Notes under the pieces: model-generated
The model's input: only the letters and a program-made list of their open reading frames with translations
Told to the model about the DNA's origin: nothing
The model's database searches: none
From: Gammaproteobacteria bacterium
GTDB lineage: Bacteria; Pseudomonadota; Gammaproteobacteria; Pseudomonadales; M0112
Assembly (NCBI GenBank): GCA_006227085.1
Contig: SBFY01000021.1
Span: 1 to 17,738 of the forward strand
Direction: 5' to 3'
Length of the DNA: 17,738 nucleotides
Shown here: positions 1 through 7,060 of the stretch, one piece after another
Layout of the letters: each line of letters opens with the position of its first letter
Position numbering within the stretch: position 1 is the stretch's first letter
Translations under genes and position numbers: made by a program

Positions 1-443
1 TGCGCAGCACCTTTATCGTCGGCTTTCCCGGTGAAACCGACGATGACTTCGAGCAATTGCTCGAGTTCCTGCATGAAGCGCAGCTCGATCGCGTGGGTTG
101 CTTTACCTATTCCGCCGTCGAAGGCGCTGATGCCAATGCCCTGCCCAACCATGTGCCGGAAGATATTGCCCAGCAACGCTGGGAACAGTTCATGGAGCAT
201 TCGGCCGACATCAGCGCACGCAAATTGCAGAAAAAAGTCGGCCAGACGCTGGAAGTCATCATTGATGAACTCGATGAAGAAGACGGCGTGCTGATTGGTC
301 GCACAAAAGCCGATGCGCCGGAGATCGACGGCCATGTCTACATCAATGCCGATCATGTCAGCGCCAAACCGGGCGAACGCATCCATGTCACCATCACCGC
401 GGCCGATACCTACGACCTGTACGTCGGCATTGACCCTGCCTGA
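1..443 (+). CDS. rimO: RimO, ribosomal protein S12 methylthiotransferase (C-terminal part)
   Basis: This is the 3' end of a gene that begins before the window; the reading frame is open from base 3 to the TGA at 441-443. RimO is a radical-SAM enzyme that adds a methylthio group to a conserved aspartate of ribosomal protein S12. The visible part begins in the radical-SAM barrel with the family stretch STFIVGFPGET, continues through the NALPNHVPED region and the helix around RKLQKKVGQTLEV, and ends in a TRAM domain (roughly the last 65 residues, GRTKADAPEIDGHVYI through the GERIHVTITAADTYDL strand). The catalytic iron-sulfur cysteines lie upstream of the window. The gene is joined to rsmE by a TGATG junction sharing one base, so the two are probably co-translated. 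MiaB is the main alternative, but the short TRAM ending and the FIVGFPGET context favour RimO. Confidence 0.93.
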   Translation, partial: RSTFIVGFPGETDDDFEQLLEFLHEAQLDRVGCFTYSAVEGADANALPNHVPEDIAQQRWEQFMEHSADISARKLQKKVGQTLEVIIDELDEEDGVLIGRTKADAPEIDGHVYINADHVSAKPGERIHVTITAADTYDLYVGIDPA

Positions 444-1162
444 TGAACCTGCTGTTACTCGAAGAATGCGATCTTACCGGTGACAACACCGCCATCGTGC
501 GCGAACGCCGCCACAGGCATATGGTGGATATCAAGGGCGCTGGCGTCGGTGACACCTTGCCGGCCGGCATCCTCAACGGCGCGACTGGCACGGCCACCAT
601 CACCGCACAAAGCGCTGACAGCACCACCGTGTCGTTGGCGCTCAATAGCCAACCGCCTGCCCCGCTACCCCTGACCCTGGTACTCGCCCTGCCCCGGCCG
701 AAGATGCTGCGGCGCATTTTGCGCATGATCGCCGAGCTCGGCATCAAGGAGCTGCACCTGATCAACAGCTTCAAGGTCGAGAAAAGCTACTGGCAGTCGC
801 CGCTGCTGGCTGAGGCTGCCATTCGGGAATATTTCATCGCAGGCTTAGAGCAAGTGGGTGATACCGCACTGCCCACCTGCACCCTGCACACCCGCTTCCG
901 GCCGTTCGTGGAAGACACCCTGCCCGGCCTGCTGGCAGGCCGTGCCGGCGTACTGGCGGATCCACAGGGCACGACAGACTGGCCGGATGGCCACCGCCAA
1001 CCCGCCTTGCTCGCCATCGGTCCGGAAGGCGGCTTTATTCCCTTTGAGCGCGAGCTGCTGCTGGCGCAGGGTCTCAAGGCCCATTCGCTGGGAAACCGCA
1101 TCTACCGTGTTGAAACAGCCGTACCACTGGCGACGGCGGCTTTGTTCCCGGTCAAGGTTTAG
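443..1162 (+). CDS. rsmE: RsmE, 16S rRNA (uracil-1498-N3)-methyltransferase
   Basis: A 239-residue cytoplasmic SAM-dependent methyltransferase of the SPOUT (knotted) class that modifies U1498 of 16S rRNA. The length is close to the family's usual 240-250. The N-terminal PUA-like RNA-binding domain occupies about residues 1-70 (RRHRHMVDIKGAGVGD). The SPOUT domain follows, with family blocks PRPKMLRRILRMIAELGIKE (85-104), the SAM-loop motif AIGPEGGF (191-198) and the knot LGNRIYRVETA (216-226). The usual wording of that last motif is LG.RILR.ETA; here the ILR is IYR, a mild variant. The ATG at 443 uses the last base of the rimO stop codon, which fixes the start and suggests coupling. No terminator is visible after the stop; 62 bases later a dioxygenase gene begins. 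Confidence 0.95.
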   Translation: MNLLLLEECDLTGDNTAIVRERRHRHMVDIKGAGVGDTLPAGILNGATGTATITAQSADSTTVSLALNSQPPAPLPLTLVLALPRPKMLRRILRMIAELGIKELHLINSFKVEKSYWQSPLLAEAAIREYFIAGLEQVGDTALPTCTLHTRFRPFVEDTLPGLLAGRAGVLADPQGTTDWPDGHRQPALLAIGPEGGFIPFERELLLAQGLKAHSLGNRIYRVETAVPLATAALFPVKV

Positions 1163-1164
1163 CC

Positions 1165-1193
1165 GTGAACCCTATCGGGATTTCGCTTATAGT
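1165..1193 (+). promoter_or_regulatory. Weak sigma-70-like promoter before the dioxygenase pair
   Basis: A TATAGT hexamer (1188-1193, five of six consensus bases) lies 17 bases after GTGAAC (1165-1170, three of six). A start of transcription near 1200 would leave a leader of about 25 bases before the ATG at 1225. The region lacks a good Shine-Dalgarno sequence, so read-through from rsmE is also possible. Confidence 0.35.
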
Positions 1194-1224
1194 CACAGTC
1201 ACTTGATCCGTATGAATCGCCAGC

Positions 1225-2034
1225 ATGCCCAGTGAATCACCAAAACCCTTTGCCCTGACTGAAGCGCAAATCCGCTTTTTCCATGTGTTTGGCTACCTCA
1301 AGCTGCCGGGCCTGTTTGTGGACGAGATAACGGAAATCGCCAAGCGCTTTGACGCTCTCTATGAAAATAATCCCGCTGAAATCCTGAATTGGGAACATGC
1401 CACGCATTACGGCAAAAATCGCAAAATCCTTTGCAACCTTCCTGACCGCGATCCGTACCTGTATGGCTTGCTCGCAGACCCCCGCATCCAGGCCATTGGC
1501 CGGGGACTGACCGGCGGAAGCTTCAACTACATCCCCAGTGAAGGAAATATTTTTTCCGGTGACACGGATTGGCACACCGATGCCTACAACCCTATCCTCA
1601 AGTTCCCTGAGGGTCATGTGTACTTCAAGATCGCCCTGTACCTGGATCCCATGACGACCCAGGGAGGGGCATTCAGGATCATTCCCGGCAGCCACCACCA
1701 TGGAAGCCAATACACGCAAATGCTCAACAAATTGCTCGTCAACGGCGCCAGGAACCTGGCCACCAAGGCTGAAGGCATCCCTTGCAGCATCATTGAAAGC
1801 CGACCAGGTGATGCCCTGATCTTCAATTTCAGGGCCCAACATGCGACATGTGGCACCATTGGGACACGCAGGATGTTCTACCTGGGGATTGCACAAAAAC
1901 TCAATGACAACATCAACTACATCAATGAAATAAAATCGGGATACCTGAAGCAGTTTGGCAATGTCTACCAGGAACCACTCAAACACGAAAGCAACGCGCT
2001 GATTCGCGAATGCATCGAAGAATTAAACACGTGA
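1225..2034 (+). CDS. Phytanoyl-CoA dioxygenase (PhyH) family protein, copy 1
   Basis: A 269-residue member of the PhyH family (non-haem Fe(II)/2-oxoglutarate oxygenases), likely cytoplasmic. The iron-binding facial triad is visible: H117 and D119 in WHTD, and the distal H207 in FRAQHATCG. A following arginine (R216 or R217, in GTRRMFY) fits the 2-oxoglutarate carboxylate contact, and RIIPGSHH (151-158) is the family's central strand and turn. All catalytic residues are present, so it should be active. The substrate cannot be read from sequence: PhyH proteins hydroxylate lipids, ectoine and many natural products. The ATG at 1225 has only weak ribosome-binding complementarity. A paralogue starts 9 bases after its stop. 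The gene looks more AT-rich than rsmE or uup, which may mean acquisition by transfer. Confidence 0.85.
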   Translation: MPSESPKPFALTEAQIRFFHVFGYLKLPGLFVDEITEIAKRFDALYENNPAEILNWEHATHYGKNRKILCNLPDRDPYLYGLLADPRIQAIGRGLTGGSFNYIPSEGNIFSGDTDWHTDAYNPILKFPEGHVYFKIALYLDPMTTQGGAFRIIPGSHHHGSQYTQMLNKLLVNGARNLATKAEGIPCSIIESRPGDALIFNFRAQHATCGTIGTRRMFYLGIAQKLNDNINYINEIKSGYLKQFGNVYQEPLKHESNALIRECIEELNT

Positions 2035-2043
2035 CATACAGGC

Positions 2044-2868
2044 ATGAACATACTCACTGAAGAGCAAGTTCTTTTTTTCAAGGTATTCGGCTTTTTGCAC
2101 TTGCCGGGGTTATTCCTGCCGGAAATCCAGTCCATCCAGGATGCCTTTGACAAGGTCATTGAAGACCACCCTGATGAAAAAATAGAGCACTTGCACGAAG
2201 CACATTACAATGCCAAACGCATCATGATGCCGCGGTTTATTGAAAAATGTGACCTGCTCACCCAACTGCTTTCAGACCCAAGAATCACTTCAATCGCCCA
2301 GTCGCTGTGCGGGGAAGACTATAACTACTTTTCCAGCGACGGTAATATTTTCTCGGGAGACACCATCTGGCACAGGGACAGCTATGGCCTGGTCAGAAGG
2401 CATAAATACACAAAATTCCTGTTCTACCTGGATCCCATCAAGGCAGATTCGGGCGCATTAAGGGTCATACCGGGCAGTCACCACCAAGGGCAGCATTTCT
2501 CAAAGATCCTGCATGACATCCTGTCAGAGCCAGAGCAACAACTGGGAGTTCCAGCAAAAGAAGTGCCTTCACAGGTTGTCGAAACGACACCTGGTGACCT
2601 GATCGTTTTTGATTACAACATCCAGCACGCAACCTGTGATTCCAGATTCCCACGTCGCATGTTCAGCATCGGCTTCACCGAATATTTTCCGGAAGCAAAA
2701 AAACAACAAGCCATTGACTCCATCAGGCAGCGGGTGGCCGATTATGGCCGGATCTACAGTGAGGCCATCCTCCAGTCAGGAGAACCTGCCATCCGGGATC
2801 ATATCCAGCAAATCCTGGCGCTTGAAGCGATTGCCTTGCAACAACTGGGTTCAGGGGAAAGCCAGTAA
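2044..2868 (+). CDS. Phytanoyl-CoA dioxygenase (PhyH) family protein, copy 2
   Basis: A 274-residue paralogue of the preceding gene, aligned from the first residues (LTEEQVLFFKVFGFLHLPGL against LTEAQIRFFHVFGYLKLPGL) to the distal histidine. The triad is H110 and D112 (WHRD) and H195 (NIQHATCD), with R204 or R205 (FPRRMFS) for 2-oxoglutarate. The phrase GNIFSGDT just before the HxD motif is identical in both copies, as is VFG.L.LPGLF near the N terminus. The stretch between the HxD motif and the core strand (GLVRRHKYTKF against NPILKFPEGHVYF) differs, which could mean different substrates. Nine bases separate it from copy 1, so the two form one unit. Its last 18 bases overlap the end of msrA on the other strand. 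No hairpin terminator is seen, so the two transcripts converge and overlap. Confidence 0.85.
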   Translation: MNILTEEQVLFFKVFGFLHLPGLFLPEIQSIQDAFDKVIEDHPDEKIEHLHEAHYNAKRIMMPRFIEKCDLLTQLLSDPRITSIAQSLCGEDYNYFSSDGNIFSGDTIWHRDSYGLVRRHKYTKFLFYLDPIKADSGALRVIPGSHHQGQHFSKILHDILSEPEQQLGVPAKEVPSQVVETTPGDLIVFDYNIQHATCDSRFPRRMFSIGFTEYFPEAKKQQAIDSIRQRVADYGRIYSEAILQSGEPAIRDHIQQILALEAIALQQLGSGESQ

Positions 2869-3474
2869 CACACCCGTCCCACCCAGGCCGCAGTACCCGT
2901 TCGGGTTTTTGTGCAAATACTGCTGGTGATAGGGCTCCGCATAATAGAACGTTTTTTGCAGCGCTATTTCCGTCGTGATCACCCCTTTGCCTGCTGCATC
3001 CAGTGCTTGCTGGTAACGCTGCCGGCTCTCCTGGACAACATGCAGATCCTCCGCTGCCACATACATGGCCGAGCGATATTGGGTGCCTCGGTCATTGCCT
3101 TGCCGCATACCCTGTGTCGGGTCATGACTCTCCCAGAACACTTTCAACACCTGTTGCCAGCTCACCTGGGCAGGATCAAACACCACGCGCACCACCTCTG
3201 CATGCCCTGTGAGCCCTGAGCAAACTTCTTCGTACAACGGGTTAGGAGTAAACCCTCCGGCATAACCGACCGCAGTGACCCACACACCGGGCAATTGCCA
3301 GAATTTACGCTCGGCACCCCAGAAACATCCCATGCCCACCCAGAGATCCACACAAGCTTCCGGAAATGGTGGCAGCATCGACTTACCCAACACAGCGTGA
3401 TGTGCCGGTACCGGCATTGTTTCACGACGTCCCGGCAACGCCTGTTCTTCACGGATCATCTGCGACAAGCCCAT
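2851..3474 (-). CDS. msrA: MsrA, peptide methionine (S)-S-oxide reductase
   Basis: A 207-residue repair enzyme that reduces methionine-S-sulfoxide in proteins with electrons from thioredoxin. The catalytic block is MGCFWGAERKFWQLPGV, with the nucleophilic cysteine at residue 50. Further family motifs are TPNPLYEEVCSGLTGHAE, DPTQGMRQGNDRGTQYRS and HKNPNGYCGLGGTG, the last holding the probable resolving cysteine C195. The N-terminal extension (EQALPGRRETMPVPAHHAVLG) matches the E. coli type of MsrA, as does the length (E. coli 212). The second C-terminal cysteine found in E. coli is missing here (GVLLAFP). The ATG at 3474 has a strong AAGGAG site, and that site overlaps the TAA of the upstream gene 10 bases away. 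It is the last gene of the uup operon. Confidence 0.96.
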   Translation of the reverse strand: MGLSQMIREEQALPGRRETMPVPAHHAVLGKSMLPPFPEACVDLWVGMGCFWGAERKFWQLPGVWVTAVGYAGGFTPNPLYEEVCSGLTGHAEVVRVVFDPAQVSWQQVLKVFWESHDPTQGMRQGNDRGTQYRSAMYVAAEDLHVVQESRQRYQQALDAAGKGVITTEIALQKTFYYAEPYHQQYLHKNPNGYCGLGGTGVLLAFP

Positions 3475-3484
3475 GGTTTACTCC

Positions 3485-4588
3485 TTATGGCATTGGCAAG
3501 GCTTTCCACCAGTTGGCCGTCACGGCATCACGCTGGTTGTCGAGCCATTGCTCCCAGTCACGCTGCCAACGTGCCAGCCCTCCCGGATACTGTTCCGCAA
3601 TAAATGCCTGGCTGTCCACCTGTTCACAATAATGTGCATCCAGCCACTGCACATAACGCCCAAACACTTCCGGTTGTGTCGACAGGAAAAAAGCAGCCAT
3701 CGACCACACCCGCGCATAGCTCAGTAACGGATCCGCACCCGGCCAGTCACTTCTCAACAATTCGCTCACCACATCCTGCTGGCCCGCATCCGCCAATCGC
3801 TTGAGATGGGGCTCATGGGCACCGGCCAAGCGCCACTGGCCATCGCGGAAACTCACGGCATTGAACACTTCCGCCATGCCTTCATCAAACCAGGTGGGCG
3901 GCCTCGCCAACACTTCATGATGGATGGCGTGGGCGATTTCATGACGGATCAAGCCTGCATCCCATTCACGATCACCCACCAGTAATACGGCCACTTCCCG
4001 CCCCAAGGTGTCATACATGCCGGCATTGGCTCCGGAAGACTGGTCACGCGATTCACGCCATGCCACAAAACCTTCGCGACTGGCAAACACATTCACGGTG
4101 ACCGTCATTCGCCGTCGCCCGGCATCCGGCAGGTAACGGGCATACAAGCGAAACATGTACTCGGCATCCAGCGTCAGCTGGTCTTGCAGGCTTCCGGCCC
4201 AACCCGTGACATCACCTTGCATACGGATACTGACATGACGCACATCGGATTCGAAATGCGCCGACAGGTCTTCGACCCTGGCCGCCCCGACCGGGTATTT
4301 ATCCGAGTAATGCCAGCGTCCGTTCACGTCCTGCCAGCGATACACGCCGGGCACCACTTCCGGCTCAGCAACCGCTTCACGTGGCACACAGGCTGAAGGG
4401 GGCGTGTATTCTTCCCGCTGGTAATCACGCGTGTCCGGCACCGGCGCCTGCACGGAGGAAGCCGCACCGGTTGTCCGGGCTGGCTTGCCGAAGGCCTGCA
4501 TGAGGCGTTGCTGCTCGACCGGCGTCAACGACCACCAGATCGCAGCGAGAAATGCCGCAAAGACCAATAATGACCAGCCGAACCGCAT
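3485..4588 (-). CDS. Membrane-anchored DUF4124 / gluzincin-type metallopeptidase-like protein
   Basis: A 367-residue protein counted from ATG 4588; a TTG two codons upstream (4594) is also possible. Residues about 4-22 are one hydrophobic segment (WSLLVFAAFLAAIWWSL), so the rest is probably periplasmic and tethered. A DUF4124-like motif follows at about 80-108 (GVYRWQDVNGRWHYSDKYP). The C-terminal half resembles peptidase-MA/DUF1570-like proteins: HEIAH at 216-220, then WFDEGMAEVF about 15 residues later, where the glutamate of DEG fits the third zinc ligand. The zinc site looks complete, so it may be an active protease, but no substrate can be named. It sits 12 bases after the DUF1653 gene and 10 bases before msrA. 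A link to envelope protein quality control is an inference from that position. Confidence 0.72.
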   Translation of the reverse strand: MRFGWSLLVFAAFLAAIWWSLTPVEQQRLMQAFGKPARTTGAASSVQAPVPDTRDYQREEYTPPSACVPREAVAEPEVVPGVYRWQDVNGRWHYSDKYPVGAARVEDLSAHFESDVRHVSIRMQGDVTGWAGSLQDQLTLDAEYMFRLYARYLPDAGRRRMTVTVNVFASREGFVAWRESRDQSSGANAGMYDTLGREVAVLLVGDREWDAGLIRHEIAHAIHHEVLARPPTWFDEGMAEVFNAVSFRDGQWRLAGAHEPHLKRLADAGQQDVVSELLRSDWPGADPLLSYARVWSMAAFFLSTQPEVFGRYVQWLDAHYCEQVDSQAFIAEQYPGGLARWQRDWEQWLDNQRDAVTANWWKALPMP

Positions 4589-4600
4589 ACCCAATCCCCG

Positions 4601-4846
4601 CTACAGCGTGTCGCTTACCCATTCGAATCGTGGCTGCGCCACACCATCAATGGTCAGCGTTTCCACAAACATCCCGTATGGTCTCACCCATAGCGCCATT
4701 TCACCATACAAAGGTCGATACACCACCAGTGCTTGCAAGGTTTCACTGTGCCGGGCCACCTCATAGACCTGGTACAACTGCCCTTTGTAATGGCGGTAGA
4801 TACCCGGCTTCAATGCCGGTAACGGCTCCAATGCATCATCGCTCAT
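4601..4846 (-). CDS. DUF1653 family protein
   Basis: An 81-residue protein with the DUF1653 core: LKPGIYRHYKGQLYQVYEVA, a middle section ending VVYRPLYGEMALWVRPYGMF, and the ending FVETLTIDG...PRFEWV. The family is a small, mostly beta fold with no established biochemical role. The ATG at 4846 is preferred to an in-frame start 18 bases upstream. It overlaps the uup stop codon in a classic ATGA junction and has GAGG about nine bases before it. Translation is therefore probably coupled to uup. The stop (TAG) is 12 bases before the peptidase start. Confidence 0.85.
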   Translation of the reverse strand: MSDDALEPLPALKPGIYRHYKGQLYQVYEVARHSETLQALVVYRPLYGEMALWVRPYGMFVETLTIDGVAQPRFEWVSDTL

Positions 4847-6741
4847 GATTCCAGTTCCTCCCAACGCTGGTAGGCGGCATCAAGTTCCGCCTGTACGGAT
4901 TCCATTTCTGCCAGCACCCGCGACACCACCGCCTGTTCCTGCGCATAAAATGCCGGATCACCAATCTGCGCGACCAACGCCTCTTTTTGCGCATCCAGGC
5001 GCTCGATTTTCCCCGGCAAGGCATCCAGCTCACGCTGGTCTTTATAACTGAGCTTCTTGCTTGCCGGTTTTTTCGTGTCAAGCACGGCTGGCGCAGGCTC
5101 CGGTGACTGGCTTGTGTGCAGTGTTTTTACATCACCGCCAGGCATCGCTGCATCCAGCAAACGCCCACCCTTGGCCAACCAATCACTGTAACCACCGACG
5201 AATTCCTGAACGCTGCCATCACCGGGCAATACCAGCAAGCTCGATACCACGCGATCCATGAATTCACGATCATGGCTGACCAGCAGCACAGTCCCGTCAA
5301 ATTGCAGCAACAACTCTTCCAGCAACTCCAGTGTTTCGATATCGAGATCGTTGGTGGGCTCATCCAGAACCAGGATATTGGCCGGCCTGCTGAATAACTG
5401 GGCCAAAATCGCACGATTCTGCTCACCGCCAGACAAGGCCCGCACTGGTGTACGGGTACGCTCGGGAGAAAACAGGAAATCCCCCAGGTAACTGATGGCG
5501 TGACGACGCTGGCCATTGATCTCGATAAATTCCTGGCCACCGCAGATGTTATCGATCAGGTTCTTATCCAGCTCCAGGCTGGCACGCAATTGGTCAAAAT
5601 AGGCAATCTCGCGCTTGGTGCCCAATTCCACACGCCCGGCATCCGGCGACAACTCACCCAACAACACTTTCAGCAAGGTTGACTTGCCGGCACCGTTCGG
5701 GCCGATGATGCCAATGCGGTCACCACGCTGGATAATCGTTGAAACATCCTTCAGCACCGGCTTGCCCTGGTAACACACAGACACCTGTTCCAGCGCAGCA
5801 ACAATCTTGCCGGAACGCTGCGCCTGTTCGATCTCCATTGTGGCAGTCCCTACCCGTTCGCGACGGGCTGCCCGTTCCATCCGCATCGCCTTCAAGGCAC
5901 GCACACGGCCCTCATTGCGGGTACGCCGCGCCTTGATGCCCTGCCGGATCCAACGCTCTTCTTCCGCCAGCTTTTTATCGAACAAGGCATTGGCTTTTTC
6001 TTCGGCCGCCAACTGCTGTTCGCGGAATTCCAGGAATCCCTGGTAAGACCCTTTCCAGTCACGCACATGGCCACGATCCAGCTCGAGGATGCGATTGGCC
6101 ACATGTTGCAGGAACACGCGATCATGGGTCACAAACAACAAGGCCCCACGGAATTCCTGCAACAGCTTTTCCAGCCATTCAATGGCGGGAATATCCAGGT
6201 GGTTGGTCGGTTCGTCCAGCAACAGGATGTCCGGCTCACTGACCAGGGCCCTGGCCAGGGCCACACGCCGGCGCCAGCCACCGGAGAGGGTGCGCATCAG
6301 TGCATCCGCAGGCAATTGCAACTGGCTGATGATGGTGTCGACTTTCTGCCCCAGCATCCACCCATCCCTGGCCTCCAGCGCCTGCTGGATCCGTTCCAGT
6401 TGCTGCAAATCCATTTCCGGCTGCTGCAGGCAATGATGGTATTGCTTCAGCAATTCGCCGGTTTCTGCCAAGCCGCCCGCCACAAAGTCATACACACTCT
6501 GGTCGTCACGTTCCGGCAGCGCCTGGTCCAGCCAGGCAACACGGGTACCGGGCTGCAACCATCGTTCACCACCATCGGCCTGCTGCAAGCCCGCCAGCAC
6601 CTTGAGCAAGGTGGTTTTGCCTTCACCATTGCGACCCAGCAAGCCGAGCCGCTCCCCGGCATCCAGTTCCAGGCTGATGCCATCCAGCAAGGCGCGGGGG
6701 CCCAGCGTCACGGTGATCCTGTCAAGGCGAAGTAGTGGCAT
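4843..6741 (-). CDS. uup: Uup-type ABC-F ATPase
   Basis: A 632-residue soluble protein with two ABC ATPase domains and no membrane segments, close to the 635 residues of E. coli Uup. ABC-F proteins act on the ribosome; Uup has been linked to suppression of transposon precise excision and to ribosome assembly or rescue. Domain 1 has Walker A GRNGEGKT (36-43), signature LSGGW (152-156) and Walker B LLLDEPTNHLD (173-183). A charged linker rich in Arg and Lys (about 240-300) follows. Domain 2 has GPNGAGKST (347-355), LSGGE (436-440) and LVLDEPTNDLD (457-467). Residues about 560-632 form a C-terminal coiled coil, the Uup hallmark. The ATG at 6741 is chosen because MPLLRLDRITVTLG is the family's beginning; the frame stays open far upstream, across the divergent genes, without meaning. 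Confidence 0.95.
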   Translation of the reverse strand: MPLLRLDRITVTLGPRALLDGISLELDAGERLGLLGRNGEGKTTLLKVLAGLQQADGGERWLQPGTRVAWLDQALPERDDQSVYDFVAGGLAETGELLKQYHHCLQQPEMDLQQLERIQQALEARDGWMLGQKVDTIISQLQLPADALMRTLSGGWRRRVALARALVSEPDILLLDEPTNHLDIPAIEWLEKLLQEFRGALLFVTHDRVFLQHVANRILELDRGHVRDWKGSYQGFLEFREQQLAAEEKANALFDKKLAEEERWIRQGIKARRTRNEGRVRALKAMRMERAARRERVGTATMEIEQAQRSGKIVAALEQVSVCYQGKPVLKDVSTIIQRGDRIGIIGPNGAGKSTLLKVLLGELSPDAGRVELGTKREIAYFDQLRASLELDKNLIDNICGGQEFIEINGQRRHAISYLGDFLFSPERTRTPVRALSGGEQNRAILAQLFSRPANILVLDEPTNDLDIETLELLEELLLQFDGTVLLVSHDREFMDRVVSSLLVLPGDGSVQEFVGGYSDWLAKGGRLLDAAMPGGDVKTLHTSQSPEPAPAVLDTKKPASKKLSYKDQRELDALPGKIERLDAQKEALVAQIGDPAFYAQEQAVVSRVLAEMESVQAELDAAYQRWEELES

Positions 6742-6761
6742 GGCAATCCAGTAACCAATGG

Positions 6762-6791
6762 TCAACGTAATCAGGGGGCTTGGATTATAAT
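6762..6791 (+). promoter_or_regulatory. Strong sigma-70/sigma-S-like promoter of the entericidin-like gene
   Basis: A perfect TATAAT -10 hexamer lies at 6786-6791, with TCAACG (6762-6767, three of six) 18 bases upstream. It precedes the small lipoprotein by about 45 bases. The -10 sits in the palindrome ATTATAAT (6784-6791), so the minus strand also reads TATAAT toward uup, giving a possible shared divergent -10. The minus strand has no convincing -35. Confidence 0.6.
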
Positions 6792-6835
6792 GCAGGCACT
6801 GACTGACACCGCATGCCACCAGAGGAGATTTGCCC

Positions 6836-6973
6836 ATGCGCCATACCGTGCTGATCCTTACCCTCTTTGCCGCACTTGGCCTGTCTGGCTGCAACATGAT
6901 GGAAGGCCTTGGCAAGGATATCCAGAAGGCCGGGGAACGCATCGAAGGGCATGCCGAAAAGCATACTGACTGA
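6836..6973 (+). CDS. Entericidin EcnA/EcnB-like small lipoprotein
   Basis: A 45-residue gene. The start is secured by AGGAG at 6823-6827, eight bases before the ATG. The protein has a short hydrophobic signal (HTVLILTLFAALGL) and a lipobox LSGC, predicting cleavage before C19 and lipid attachment. The mature part NMMEGLGKDIQKAGERIEG follows the entericidin pattern (small turn after the cysteine, GxGxDI, then an amphipathic helix), and the tail is charged (EKHTD). In E. coli EcnB is a stationary-phase, RpoS-dependent lipoprotein proposed to promote lysis, with EcnA as its antidote. No second copy is seen here, so a toxin-antidote pair is not supported at this locus. Many proteobacteria carry single copies of unknown role. 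Confidence 0.88.
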   Translation: MRHTVLILTLFAALGLSGCNMMEGLGKDIQKAGERIEGHAEKHTD

Positions 6974-7060
6974 GCCCCCAGCCTGCGTTTTTGACCCAGT
7001 CGAGAGAAATACAACGCTGGACACCGCATCATTAGCCCGATGCTTTTGCAGGACAGGCCT

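Noticed and set aside
1237..1986. 249-codon frame antisense to the first PhyH gene
   Set aside because: The plus-strand frame carries the full iron triad and matches its paralogue; the antisense frame has no recognisable features.
6067..6735. 222-codon plus-strand frame inside uup
   Set aside because: Gln-rich antisense shadow of the first ATPase domain.
6991..7015. TTGACC followed by TACAAC as a promoter for the flavoprotein gene
   Set aside because: The spacing is only 13 bases, too short for a normal sigma-70 promoter.
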